Below, in pieces: positions 44,183-54,641 of a stretch of DNA of 64,000 nucleotides. The position numbers and the translations under genes are program-made. The stretch comes from Endothia cerciana. Lineage: Eukaryota > Ascomycota > Sordariomycetes > Diaporthales > Cryphonectriaceae. Within the stretch, counting starts at the first letter, position 1. Every line of letters begins with the position of its first letter. Under the pieces are notes generated by a model. The model searched no databases and had not been told where the DNA came from. It saw only the letters and a program-made list of their open reading frames with translations. The stretch covers positions 310,001-374,000 of the forward strand of contig JALRMH010000021.1 of NCBI GenBank assembly GCA_026119935.1, given 5' to 3'.

Positions 44183-45612
44183 CGTGACTTGTGAGGTGCG
44201 TATGTATGTATGTATGGTATGTTGAAGACAAAACAGCGCTTGCCAAGCGGCGAGATCCCAGTGCTCTCTCTCTCTTATTTATCCTGCGATCCCCTGCCGC
44301 TGAGGAGAGCCTCGTCAGTGGCCGAAGCGGGAAGGTCGATAGCGTCTGGTTGGGATTGCACTGGGGGCTGTTGTATTATCGTGTCGCCAACTTCGTACTC
44401 GTATCTCGGTCTCGTGCAGCACCCCGGCCACTCGGACCGGTTTTACTTCACATACGGTGTGTTTCGTCACCGAAGACGCTTGTGCGGTAGGGCGTAGGTG
44501 GGTTATCTGCACTGCCCTGGACACAAATATGTGCTCACTTGGGGAAGACGGTGTCTCCTATATGCGTCGCTTCCAAGGGCCTTTAGATGACCTGTGTTGC
44601 TAGAATAGCGTCCGTCCGATGGCCGCTGTGACAGGTAATTACCTAGTGACGGCTCTTGTCCCCTCTGGGCCTTTCTCGCAGAGTTGGCAACGGTCTACTT
44701 GACTAGACTGAGCTTCGATTATAGTGAGGCTGTCCGCTAAGCTACCGTATCCGAGGTTTCGGTTACGGGCTTCCTGAGGCGAGTGGGCCCAACCTCAAGG
44801 GGATAAAAACGGTCTCATCGCTCAACCGTACTCGTACCCGAGGAATTTTATGACTCGAAAACCCGAACGTAGTAACTCTGGGAGACCAGCAATGCTCCCC
44901 TCGGAGGCTTCGCGATACCGCTGGAAGTAAACACTGCAGCCATGTGGTTGGGGGCAGAAGGTAATTAATTACCCACGTGCCTGTGAACAAGCCATGCTCC
45001 AGAACGCATTAGCCACTCGACGCCTTGGCCGTGATTCATGAGCTCAGGTTGTGTTTTGCCCTGCACCGGGCTTTTCGTTTTATCCCGCACTTTCGTGTCT
45101 CGATACATTAGGACTGGAATGGTGTCCATGGGACACAGGACCGAGGAGAAGATAATTACTACTCTGCTCAAGTCGTATCACATTTCGTTCCCTAAGCCAC
45201 TGCGTCACCAGGAGTCGTCGGTCTATCAAATCTCTGGCGGCACCTTTCGATCAAGAATATCCGTCTCGGCTGGCTAAGATACGGGGCAAATGGCTTAATT
45301 CTGGATAAGGTAAAAGTGCGCGCAGGGGCACTTGGGCATTCTAATACGTCCGTCCACCCCTCATAGCTTTCGGCGAGCAAAGCCTATCCTCTGACGGCAA
45401 TAAATCACTCAAATCTTAAGACAGCTTCCAATTACGAACAGAATGCACTCTTCAGGTCACTATCCCGGTGTCTCAGGAGCATTCCCCCCTTGTGTAATTG
45501 TACAACATTGTGGTCTCCCAATGCGGTCTGCACACAGGCTCCAGGGCTGTCGGCTATGCCGGCTATGGTATGGCCAGGACTCGTTAGAGCTTCGGGGGCC
45601 ATCTATAGATAT
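44183..45612. other. Intergenic region, no gene recognised
   Basis: About 1.4 kb, somewhat AT-richer than the coding regions. No supported ORF. Confidence 0.55.
44272..44286 (-). promoter_or_regulatory. TATA-like element upstream of the CYP65-like gene
   Basis: GGATAAATAAGAG on the minus strand, about 95 nt before the ATG. Position only; inferred. Confidence 0.35.
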
Positions 45613-46749
45613 CTAAACGTCAAAGTCACCCCTCTCGTACGCCTCATGCTCCCTCTTCATCTCCATCTTGACCCACACAAACGTGACAGTGGCCCAGCAC
45701 GCAATATAGCTGAACAGCACGCCCAGCGATAGGCCGAACGCATAGTGAAACTCTAGCGTCCATATCACGGCCGAGACGCTTCCGATATACACGCACACCC
45801 CCAGCGTCCACCAGAGCGTCAGGTTAAAGAAGAAGCGCCGGAACATGGGGTTCGTCTCGTACCGTTCGTTATACCTCGTCCTGAATTCCCGGTCCTGCAG
45901 CCCGTCCACGGCCATGAAGTCCTCGGCCGCGTAGTAGATGAAGGGGCGGAGGGGCGTCCCGGCCGGCTGGGAGTTGATCCCGATGGGGATCCTGAACGGG
46001 TGCAGCGTCGTGACGACCATCAGGGTTCCCAGGAAGCCCATCAGGAAGCTGGGGCCGTACAGGAACAGCCTGGGGATGACCAGCGTGCTCCCCACCACGA
46101 AGGGGACGAGCGCCACGACCATGGCCACCGCGTAGACCCAGCTCGTGGCGTCGAGCTGCCACCGGCTCGTGGACAGCAGCGGGGCGCAGACGTCCGGCTG
46201 GAGGAAGAGCCTGTGCACGCGTGCGAGCAGGATCCACAGCTCGCCGATTCCGAACGAGGCGATGGCGGACCCGAGGATGGCCCTGTCGAACTCCGGGGGT
46301 GCGGTCGGGCAGGGGCGCCGCCCCGGGTACAGCGCGTCGCACTCGTCCAGCCACGCGGACCGCCGCGAGCGGTACCACGAGTAGTAGATGATACAGGGGA
46401 CGACGATGTCGAAGAGGATGATCATGGGCAGCCCGAGGGTGATGCCCAGGTGCTGCCACGGGTGTGCATCCTTGATGGCGAGCCTCGTCTCCTTGCGGCG
46501 GAGCCGGGCCAGCTCCCGCGTGTTCTGGGTGTCTGAAGTCCTGATGATGTCGAGGTTGCTGTTGCCTGGAGCGACGACGGGGGTTGCGAGCCGATCCCCG
46601 GATTCGGTCTGGTGTTCGGTTGGGGGGTGTGACCAGCCGTACTCCTTATCCCCCGCGTCCGCTGGATCGGTGCCCGGGTCCGTCTCGTCCTCCTCGGCCG
46701 CAGGTAGGGGGTTACCATATTCCTTAGTTGCGTAATCTATCGCGTCCAT
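45613..46749 (-). CDS. Six-pass membrane protein, fungal-specific
   Basis: Intronless, 378 aa. A polar acidic N-terminus of about 95 residues is followed by six hydrophobic segments, near 99-125, 158-184, 200-222, 228-250, 300-330 and 338-362. Between TM1 and TM2 a loop contains several Cys and Pro (DALYPGRRPCPTAPPEFDR). The C-terminus is short, charged and probably cytosolic (MKREHEAYERGDFDV). No transporter signature was recognised; it may be an uncharacterised plasma or endomembrane protein found mainly in filamentous fungi. The ATG at 46749 is the first of the frame. It shares an 825-nt divergent spacer with the lipid-droplet hydrolase gene. Confidence 0.8.
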   Translation of the reverse strand: MDAIDYATKEYGNPLPAAEEDETDPGTDPADAGDKEYGWSHPPTEHQTESGDRLATPVVAPGNSNLDIIRTSDTQNTRELARLRRKETRLAIKDAHPWQHLGITLGLPMIILFDIVVPCIIYYSWYRSRRSAWLDECDALYPGRRPCPTAPPEFDRAILGSAIASFGIGELWILLARVHRLFLQPDVCAPLLSTSRWQLDATSWVYAVAMVVALVPFVVGSTLVIPRLFLYGPSFLMGFLGTLMVVTTLHPFRIPIGINSQPAGTPLRPFIYYAAEDFMAVDGLQDREFRTRYNERYETNPMFRRFFFNLTLWWTLGVCVYIGSVSAVIWTLEFHYAFGLSLGVLFSYIACWATVTFVWVKMEMKREHEAYERGDFDV

Positions 46750-47574
46750 GCTTTTCTAAGGGTGTGTGTGGAGCACGGGGTCGACGTGAGGGCCGACGAA
46801 GAGGCGAGGGTTGGGGCGTTTCCCTGGGGAAGAAGAGTCAGGGATCCCGGCTCAGAAAACAAGAAAAGAGCGTGAAGGTTGTTCCTTATTAGATTTGTCA
46901 GGACGCAGCAAGATCGTGCCACGGTGGCTCCGGCTCGCAGCGTTCCGGCATCCCCGGACTCGCCGTCAGGGAGGTGAGGGACCAGAGCCGGTGCGAGCAG
47001 CGATGGCACCCAGGATAATTAACAAAGGGCCAAAGGGCCCCCCCCTAAGGTTCCCAGCTTGTGTGCATCCAGCGAGCCTGTCGTCGGGGCGCCAACCCCT
47101 CCCGAGGCTTCCGGCCTCGCGCCTCCGGGACTTATATATGTTTCCAGCTGCAGACTGAAAAGCTGACAACATTGGACAGTGAGTGCCACAGCTTCAACGC
47201 CATCTGGCTCGTGAAGAGACTATCCCACTTGCGTTTCTCCTCTCCCCATGGGACGTTTGCGGAAATCTTAGATCCCGGCAGCTGGATCTGCCCCTGAAGC
47301 CCAGGATGCAGTGGCACGTCCCGGGGCTGGTTCGAGTTCAATAACTCCGTACCGTTAGCACAGGCTCGGTTGCAGATCCGAGGGAGATCTCGCAAGGGAC
47401 CCCTGAACGTGGGGGTGGCCCTCTGCAATCTCGACTTGGTGATATCCACAGCGAACGGTGAACCCCAAGAGAGAGAGAGGGAGAGAGACAGAGAGGCTCA
47501 CCCACTGATATCCCGCCAGCATCAGCACCACACTCAGGTAATCCACGATCCGTTGAGGCCTGCTGAGCTCCAAG
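46750..47574. other. Divergent promoter region
   Basis: 825 nt between the membrane protein (-) and the lipid-droplet hydrolase (+). It includes a GA-rich microsatellite-like patch near 47468-47493. No ORF supported. Confidence 0.55.
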
Positions 47575-48694
47575 ATGCCCACAGAGCTCACGTATCCCTC
47601 CCCGCACCTCGGGGCCAACCCGTCCACCCGCCACTGCCTCATCTACTTCCTCACCGGCAACCCGGGCCTCATCGATTACTATGCCCCCTTCCTCGCGCAT
47701 CTCCGCTCCCTCCTGGACAATATCGAGGTCCGCCGTGGGCACAAGGTCACCTTCCACCTGTACGGCCGCGACCTCGCCGGCTTCAACGACTCTGACCACT
47801 CTGCCCCCTTCAACAGCAGCACCAACCCGCCCCACGATGTGGAGTCCCAGATCCAGCAGTCGTTCAAGCACCTCCTCGCCGCGAACACCATACCCGGCGG
47901 CGGGAGGCGGGGCCAGCCCTTCGACGAGGTCGTGCTGATGGGCCACAGCCTGGGGACGTACATCGCGCTGGAGGTCTTCCACCGGCACCTGCACGACCCG
48001 GAGGTCGCGCCGGGCCTGAACCTCAGGTCCGGCGTGCTACTGTTCGCGACCATCGCGCACCTCGCCAAGAGCCGCAAGGGCGTGCAGCTCGACCTCATCC
48101 GGCGGACGCCCGTCCTGTCGGCCCACGCCCACAGGATCGCCAAGGGCCTCCTCTGGCTCCTCCCGACCGCCTTCATCAGGTGGTTCACGGCCCACGTCCT
48201 CTCCATGGCCCCCCACGCGGCGGCCGCCACCACCCGCTTCCTGACGTCCCGCGACGGGGTGTACCAGGCGCTGTATCTGGGCATGGACGAGATGGCCGTC
48301 ATCAGCGAGGAGAGCTGGGCCGAGGAGCTGTGGGAGATCGCGGACGAGGCCGTCGCGCACGCACACGAGGTGCCCAAGTTCTTCATCCTGTTTGGGAAGG
48401 ACGACCACTGGGTGCCGAATCAGCACCGCGACAGGTTCATCGAGGAGAGGGAGAAACACGCGGCGAGGGAGGACGCGCCGAAGACGAAGAGGGGCCGGAC
48501 GAGGATCGCCATCGACGAGGATGGGCTGCCCCACGACTTTTGCATCAGTGAGTACACTCTTGGCGGATGCGCTAACCACCGTGGGCGTGAGAGGTGGGGG
48601 GCGCCTCGGATTGCTGACACCTGGCACAGATCACAGCGAGACGGTCGCGAACAAGGTGGGCGTGTGGATCGATGAGATCGCAGAGCACCCGTGA
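47575..48694 (+). CDS. Lipid-droplet-associated serine hydrolase (LDAH / C2orf43 family)
   Basis: Exons 47575-48547 and 48630-48694 give 345 aa; the 82-nt intron splits an Asn codon, and splicing restores the C-terminal FCINHSETVANKV. The family motif GNPG (GNPGLIDYYAPF, near 28) opens the alpha/beta hydrolase core; the nucleophile elbow is MGHSLGTYIA with Ser near 125; FGKDDHWVP carries the likely acid; INHSE at the exon junction carries the likely catalytic His. A hydrophobic stretch (about 190-220, LLWLLPTAFIRWF) fits the lipid-droplet anchor of the family. LDAH proteins act in sterol-ester and neutral-lipid turnover. The catalytic His is on the last small exon, which supports the splice model. 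Confidence 0.92.
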
Positions 48695-48840
48695 CCACGG
48701 GCACAGGTGAAGGCGACGTGAAGTGGCCTGTCAACACCAACGCCTTACGAAATCTGCACATGGAAGTGCCAGGCCCCGGGGCCAGCTCCCACGGCAAGGC
48801 ACGCAGAGACGGGGCCGAAACATTCTTAAGACAAACTGTG

Positions 48841-48920
48841 TGCTCTAGTGGTCAGATACGTTCGGGTTGCAAGGAAAAGGTGGACGACCCAAGGACCGTG
48901 AGCTCAAGTCCCCGATGCAT
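48841..48920 (+). other. tRNA-like relic (A-box/B-box pair)
   Basis: CTCTAGTGGTCAGAT resembles the tRNA A box and GAGCTCAAGTCCCC, about 60 nt on, resembles the B box (GGTTCRANTCC). I could not fold a full cloverleaf, so this is not a working tRNA; it may be a degenerate tRNA or the head of a SINE. Confidence 0.25.
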
Positions 48921-49311
48921 CCAGTGGGATGTGAAGCTTCAAGAAGGGAGCAACAATGCCGGCAACGGGCCGGGAAGCGCAGTCCCCGTCACCCATGGGT
49001 GGCCGGTGCGAACAATGCGGCGCCTGGAGGCTTTGCTTTTTTGGAAGTACTGGAAGATCTGATTCTGCTGGGGGGGGGGGAGGGGCCGCTGGTGTTGAGG
49101 TACAGAGAGGAATCCGAGAGGGCTCCATGGGCGGTGGATATATAGCAATATGCTGTTTCCGCGAGAATTAGAGTCAATCACCCCAGGGAGACTAAGAGAA
49201 CCGGAGAAAGACGATGATGTCGTTGTTGTGATTTCTGTTCAGCAAGCAAAGCAGAATCATGGACAGAAGCGTGTTCGAGATTCCCGGTCGCATGGGATGA
49301 GCATCACAAGA

Positions 49312-49372
49312 TGATGGAGACTTGATCTTATGAACGCACCAGATCCCTAAGCCATTCTACCACTGGACTCTC
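49312..49372 (-). other. tRNA-like relic (A-box/B-box pair)
   Basis: On the minus strand CCAGTGGTAGAATGG is very close to a tRNA-Gly-type A box, and AGATCAAGTCTCC is a weak B box about 25 nt further on. The spacing is too short for an intact tRNA. Probably a relic or a SINE fragment. Confidence 0.25.
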
Positions 49373-49826
49373 ACTCGTTTCGACTGGCGGGTGGGCAGCG
49401 AAGGTAACCATACTTCTTCGTACCTGGAGTGCGTCAAGATCAAGAACATTGGCCTTTTCTCTCGTAGGTGCACACACTACTGGGGTCATTCTGTACCTCT
49501 GCCACATATATTATCCTATCCCAATCGTGAGACTCCACAGAACCACCATGGCAACAGGCCCTGCTCAGGGCGTGTTGTTCAACCTCTGAGTCAGTCCTAG
49601 TGAACCATCGAGCAGTCCAGGGCTGAGAGTGACGCCCTCACTTTAATGAAGATTTACGGTAAGCACCAGGGTAATGATAAATAGCGTTAACATGAGGGCA
49701 CCACGAAACCGAGAGCCATGACAGAGTGATGAAAGCTAGCTAGTAGACTACACCTCCTAACCTCCCTCATAAGTATCTCTCGGCCGGAGGGCTCCCTTCG
49801 GCAGGAATTTGTGCCCTCTCGCTCTA

Positions 49827-51266
49827 CTACATGACATCCCTGAGGGTCTTACCCACCAGGGGCTTCAATCCATCCTCAATAAAGCCCGGCGACCGCCAGT
49901 CCGACCAGTCATGGTTGAGCAGCCCCCATGGCTCATCCGCACCCTGCCTCCCCTGCCTGATATAGTAGCTCCCGCCAATCACCCAGATCATCCACCCGGT
50001 CCCCGGGAACTCGTCCCTGAGGAACCTCTGCACGCACTTCGCGTACGTGCTGTCCTTCCACGTCTTGGCGTCCTGGGTAAAGCCCCACTCCGTCATGACG
50101 ACGGGGAGGCGGTTCACCGCGTCGCCCGTGACGGCCGAGTACCCGGCCTCGATGAGCTCCTCTCTGTAGCTGGGGCAGTTGGCCACCGGGAAGATGATGT
50201 CGTAGCTGTGCAGTTCCAGCACGAGCTTGCTCTCGTACCCGGCGAAGTCGGCCAGGTCGAAGGTAGCGTTGCTTGGCTCGAGGGCCGTCCCGTCCACGAC
50301 GGGCTGCAGGTCGGTGTCGCCGTTCAGGCCGGAGAGGAAAATAAGCACGTCCGGGTTGGCTGAGTTGATGGCGCTGGAACCGCGCCGGATATGATCGTAC
50401 CACACTTCCCAGCTGTACGTCTCCATCAGGTTGGGGTTGGTACCGCTGAAGGGAGGACGAAGCTCGTTGTATAGAGACATGGACATGAGATTCGGCCATT
50501 GCTTGCCCTGCTGGGGAATTAAGCTTCTGTACAGCAAGGTACCCACCAGAGAAGGAGGGAGAAGGGAGAAAGTGGTATGGAGAGGGCGGTGCCTCACGTG
50601 AGTTGCCATATATGAAAGTCCGCGTGTCCAATTAGAGGGAGAGAAGTAGGTATCATCCCACCAGGTATTTCCATCAAATGGATCACAACACCATGATGCC
50701 CTCGACACGTGATTGTCCAGATGTACGTAGATGTTGTGCCTCGCACATTTTGCCGCGATAGCATCGTATACCTACTGCATCGTCAACAAACCTCGAATGA
50801 GACTCAAGGGTGGCAGAAAAAGACATCTTCTGACCTGTAGCCTTGTGGTAGCTTTCGTGAAGGAGGGATTATTCGCAACGACCCGGTCGAATATCTGCGT
50901 GCCGTTCTCCACGCCCAGGACACTGGTGAAGGCCGTCATGATGGGGGTATCAGTCATGTTGTTCTCGTAGATCTGGTCGATCAGCTCCGTGGCGTAAGTG
51001 AGGCGGATCGAGTTCATGCCCAGACTCTGTATCCTCGACACGATCATCTCGATGGACTGGTACTGAAGGCCCTCTGGGACCATGGTTATCCCAGCCCCTG
51101 GCCAGTTTACACCGGCATAGGTGAGTTTCGAGCCGTCCGCACCGATGATCCTGGAGTTATCCGTCGTGAATGGGCCATTTGGGAACGGTGGACCAGGCCA
51201 GCCTCCTGTTGTTAGTGGCGTGAGGAGAAGCAGAGCGACCAGCAGGCCGAAGCTTTGTGTAGACAT
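49827..51266 (-). CDS. Secreted glycoside hydrolase family 5 (cellulase-like)
   Basis: Exons on the minus strand: 51266-50835, 50771-50598 and 50510 (or 50507)-49827; 428 or 429 aa. A signal peptide (1-21, LLVALLLLTPLTTGG) precedes the (beta/alpha)8 domain. Visible GH5 parts: GVNWPGAG, NSIRLTYATELI, KCARHNIYVHLDNHVS, the general acid in MSLYNELRPP, and the nucleophile in MTEWGFTQD; LHSYDIIFP and GWMIWVIGG complete the core order. This matches secreted GH5 enzymes acting on cellulose or related beta-glucans. N-glycosylation sequons are present. The last acceptor is a tandem CAGCAG, so two isoforms differing by one Gln are possible. The intron before it is stop-free in frame. Confidence 0.93.
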
Positions 51267-52317
51267 GGTCAGCAGACTATGATGTGGTTAGTGAGATGCC
51301 GCATTGAAAATGGTAGCTTGAGGCCAGCGGATGTTTAGTGACGGAGTATATTCTTGCCGTTGCACGACCCTTCAGCACTGGTTTCGCCTCGAGCCCCATG
51401 GAACTCCATGCCACGCGCCTTCCATCCTATTATGTGCGGTGCAGATGTAGGGCTGCAGTCGAGCGTCAAAGTCTACCTGACAGCCATGATAGCTCTGACC
51501 GGCAGGTCTTCTTTAGCGTCCTTGTGCTGGGACTGATCCGAGGCGCACTGATCGTGGAGAACGCTTGGCCGAGTCTTGCGATGACGTTTCCCGTGCGGAG
51601 GAGTACGACAGCTCAGTTACTTCTCGAAAACATCATAAAGGTTTCCTTAGCTTGACATAATCTCTCGATAGTCTTAACTTCTCCACTCGGAATCTCCTTT
51701 TTTTTTTTTTTTCTTCTTCTTCTTTTCACCATCCACATCATTGCGGCTGGTTCCAGTAAATTAGTATCCATTCATTTATGTAGCCTGACTCCATGTGCAC
51801 GGGGATGTCTCTGGGCAGAAAACAAGTAGAGCACGAGTGATAGTATTAAGAGAGATATTTGGACATGTTGAAGATTGTGGAGGACCACTCCTCAGGCGTG
51901 TTGTGTTCTTCTGTCATGCCAGGCTTGCAGATGATTCTCGCAGCCAACCTTAAGTGGCTCGAATTCAGACATTAACATCTCGCCAGCTTTCAAGACTTTT
52001 TCCCCGTCTAATAGAAGCCGGGTTGTTTTACTATTGGGCTAGTACGGATCTCTGCTTCCGAGGTCCTAGACCGACCATCTATGACCTGGGCCTAGATCCA
52101 TCTCCGTGTTGTCGTGATTTCCAAACAATTCTCGAGCGAGACATAACGGGCAACACACACCCGGCGTGACCATGAGCCCTGAGCAATAGCACACGTCCGG
52201 GCAGCAGTCATCCAGCGGCACCCCTCACAGTACCGGACCAGTATGGACCCTCATTATCGGTGCACACCAAGTGGAAGCGGTGGCAGTTGTGTAGAGCGGC
52301 GCCAGGACGGCTCTGAA
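51267..52317. other. Intergenic region, no gene recognised
   Basis: Promoter region of the GH5 gene plus spacer. Contains a T run followed by CTT repeats at 51698-51725. Confidence 0.55.
51698..51712. repeat. Poly(T) tract
   Basis: About 15 consecutive T, followed by CTT triplets. Confidence 0.95.
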
Positions 52318-52629
52318 TTAATAGAACCAGCCCTGCCCGGCCTCATACGTTGGCGCCTGCGGGGGAACGTACCTCACGGTATACTGCCGGTGGACATCGC
52401 GCCGCGGGATCAGGAGGACGCCTGGCGGGCGCGCCGGCTGGCCGGCCTGATCTGCACCCCCTGGTGTTGCCGCGATATCATCACGCGGGTGGGCCCGGGA
52501 GGGCCCTTGACCAGGGTACGGGACGGTCGTGATGCTGGTGGCCTCCCCCGAGTGCCGGGCCGAGGGTGGGAACTGGGACTGCTCCCTATCTGGGGCGGCG
52601 GCGGCGGCGGCGCCGTCCGAGGGGTCCAT
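52318..52629 (-). CDS. Possible small protein, 103 aa, unknown
   Basis: Starts MDPSDG followed by six Ala (GCC repeat), is Pro/Arg/Gln-rich, and ends YTVRYVPPQAPTYEAGQGWFY. Third codon positions are mostly G or C and the ATG context is reasonable, but there is no known domain, and the opposite strand is also open here. It may be a small orphan protein or chance. Confidence 0.3.
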   Translation of the reverse strand: MDPSDGAAAAAAPDREQSQFPPSARHSGEATSITTVPYPGQGPSRAHPRDDIAATPGGADQAGQPARPPGVLLIPRRDVHRQYTVRYVPPQAPTYEAGQGWFY

Positions 52630-53288
52630 GATGTCCTAAGGATATTTTCTGGCCTACACGGGTTTCGACTTTGTGCACGTCCGTCCCCTTGTCTGTATGT
52701 TCTACTCTACGTAGCCAGGTGTCGTATGTTTGCGTTATTGCTTTGACCTGAGAACGGGGAAACACGCCAGGTCATACTGGCTCGGTTTTATATGGTCCCT
52801 CGATGCGAAGCGGAGGTTCTAACTCATTGACTTATCTAGTCACATGGCTTCTCCATGACCTGGTCACCTTTTGAGCGCCGTCACCGCAAGGTATCTAATA
52901 CGTTAAGCAACTGCAGGCCATCATGGTGTCTTCGGGCAGTTAAGGTATTGTCACTGGAAGGTGTACATCCAGGGACAGCGGCCACTTTTGAGGATTCAAA
53001 CAGGAGGTTGGGGTTGGGGGGGGGGGGGGACGGCGACCATCAGGTTTCATTGGTCCCCTTTGGGGCTCTACTCGTAGATCACATCGTGGAAAGCAATTAT
53101 AGGAAGAGAAAGGGAAAATTTTGAAAACAGATGTGGGGTGAGTTCTTGTAAGCCAGTTTGCTGCGCCCGATGCTATGCTGTTTTAAATGCTGAACGCCGT
53201 ACACCAGACCAAATGCCGAATACGCCATGCCATGCCTTTCCCATGCAGTCTACGGTGGAATTCAGGGCTGTGCTTTCATAAGTGCGAT
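52630..53288. other. Intergenic region
   Basis: Includes a G run at 53017-53029. Nothing recognised. Confidence 0.55.
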
Positions 53289-54641
53289 TTAGTTAGTTCC
53301 CCTCCCCTCGTCCCAATCAACCCATCTCCGAACGGCCTCGTCAACCCTCAGGACGCCCTCCTTCGTAGCATCCACCTCAAACCACTCCCTGTGCATCTTT
53401 CCGCATGCCTCACAGGCGCCGGTGCCCCTGTCCGAGAGCCTCATCCCCAGGCCCGACAGCTCCAGGTGGATAAGCCGCTCTACCTTGTGGCTATGCGGCA
53501 TCTTGCGCGGCTCAACGCCGGAACCCGTGTGGACGTAAGGGTAGAATCGGATCAGCGAGAGGTCGTACCCACACTGCCGCTTCCACTCGGTCATCCTGCG
53601 CATGACGTTGTTCGCCCGGCCGATCTTCAGCAGCATTGTCTTCTTGTCGTCACCACTACCGAGCGCCCGGCTGCGGGCTGTCGTCGGGCTGCTCGTGCCG
53701 ACGCTGCCTGCAGCGTCGGCGAAGAGGGAGAGCACGTCGCTGGGGTTGCGCTCCAAGGCGCCGCGGGGCCTGGTGCTGGGCGGCTCAAGGGCGCGCTCGG
53801 TGGGCTCGAGAATGGAGCGAGCGTTGATAACGGATGGAGCGTGGGTTTGTGATTGCGGGGTCAACCAGAAGATGTAGATGTAGCCTTCCTCGTCTCCCTT
53901 GGACACGGGTTTGGCCAGCTCTTTCATGAGCTTGTGCGCGGTGTCGGGAGGGGCGTCGCCCGGTATGAGGGAGAGGTATTGCGAGGTCTGGGAATTAGAC
54001 GAGGCCGACTGGCTGGAGACACTAGGTCGGTGGGACCCTGCCGCCGGATGAAGGTTGTTCGAGGACGGCCGGCTAGGTCGGCCTGAGGGCGCCGGGTTGG
54101 GGACCTGCTGCATCGGGGTGGGATGGGGTCTCGGCGGTGGAGTCGGGTCATCGAAGTAGAGAGGGATGCGGAAGCAGCAGAAAGACCACTCCTTCAACTT
54201 CTTCGAAGGCCGAGAGTATGAAGAGTTGGAGCTTGACGGCTGTAGCCCGCCATTAATGTTGTAACTGGGTTTCCCGCTGGGTTTCTGAGGACGTGATGGC
54301 TTTCCAGGGGATCCTGAGGCCTGCAGCAGGCCGAGCCGGCCCGTCAGGGAGTCGATACTGGCACGTCCGTCGAGGATTGGTTGGTTGGAGACCCGAGGGC
54401 CAGGACTCGAGCCGGCAGAGGCAGCGGCCTGATCTTTGTGCTGCCAGCAATACTGATCGGGATCGCTTGGGTCGTCGACAACGAGCTTGTTCTTCTTCGA
54501 TTTCGGCTTGGGAGAGTCAGTAATGAGTGGGCGTCTGCATGGTCGGCCGTTACCGGTGACGCCTCGGCAAGTCGTCTCCGGGTTCTTGGAATCGGTCCTC
54601 TTGACCATGGACTCTGGGGTACCGGTAGTGAAAGAAGGCAT
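53289..54641 (-). CDS. T5orf172/DUF1766 (GIY-YIG-like) domain protein
   Basis: Intronless, 450 aa. The N-terminal region has a CxGxxxxGxxCRR-type block (TCRGVTGNGRPCRRP, near 24-38) with a later YCWQH, a small Cys/His cluster that may bind zinc. A long Ser/Pro-rich stretch follows (90-250). The C-terminal 200 residues form the T5orf172/DUF1766 domain: GYIYIFWLTP, MLLKIGRANNVMRRMTEW, YPYV, HSHKVERLIHLEL and the zinc-like CEACGKMHREWFEVD. This domain belongs to the GIY-YIG superfamily; S. pombe Mug113 has it. Fungal members are uncharacterised, so nuclease activity is only a possibility. The conserved GYIYI...K.G.....R spacing is kept. Confidence 0.88.
   Translation of the reverse strand: MPSFTTGTPESMVKRTDSKNPETTCRGVTGNGRPCRRPLITDSPKPKSKKNKLVVDDPSDPDQYCWQHKDQAAASAGSSPGPRVSNQPILDGRASIDSLTGRLGLLQASGSPGKPSRPQKPSGKPSYNINGGLQPSSSNSSYSRPSKKLKEWSFCCFRIPLYFDDPTPPPRPHPTPMQQVPNPAPSGRPSRPSSNNLHPAAGSHRPSVSSQSASSNSQTSQYLSLIPGDAPPDTAHKLMKELAKPVSKGDEEGYIYIFWLTPQSQTHAPSVINARSILEPTERALEPPSTRPRGALERNPSDVLSLFADAAGSVGTSSPTTARSRALGSGDDKKTMLLKIGRANNVMRRMTEWKRQCGYDLSLIRFYPYVHTGSGVEPRKMPHSHKVERLIHLELSGLGMRLSDRGTGACEACGKMHREWFEVDATKEGVLRVDEAVRRWVDWDEGRGTN

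Larger units (their letters stand above)
48695..49826. other. Intergenic region with two tRNA-like box pairs
   Basis: No protein gene recognised. Two short stretches (48841-48920 plus; 49312-49372 minus) resemble tRNA internal promoters. A G run sits near 49071-49080. Confidence 0.5.
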
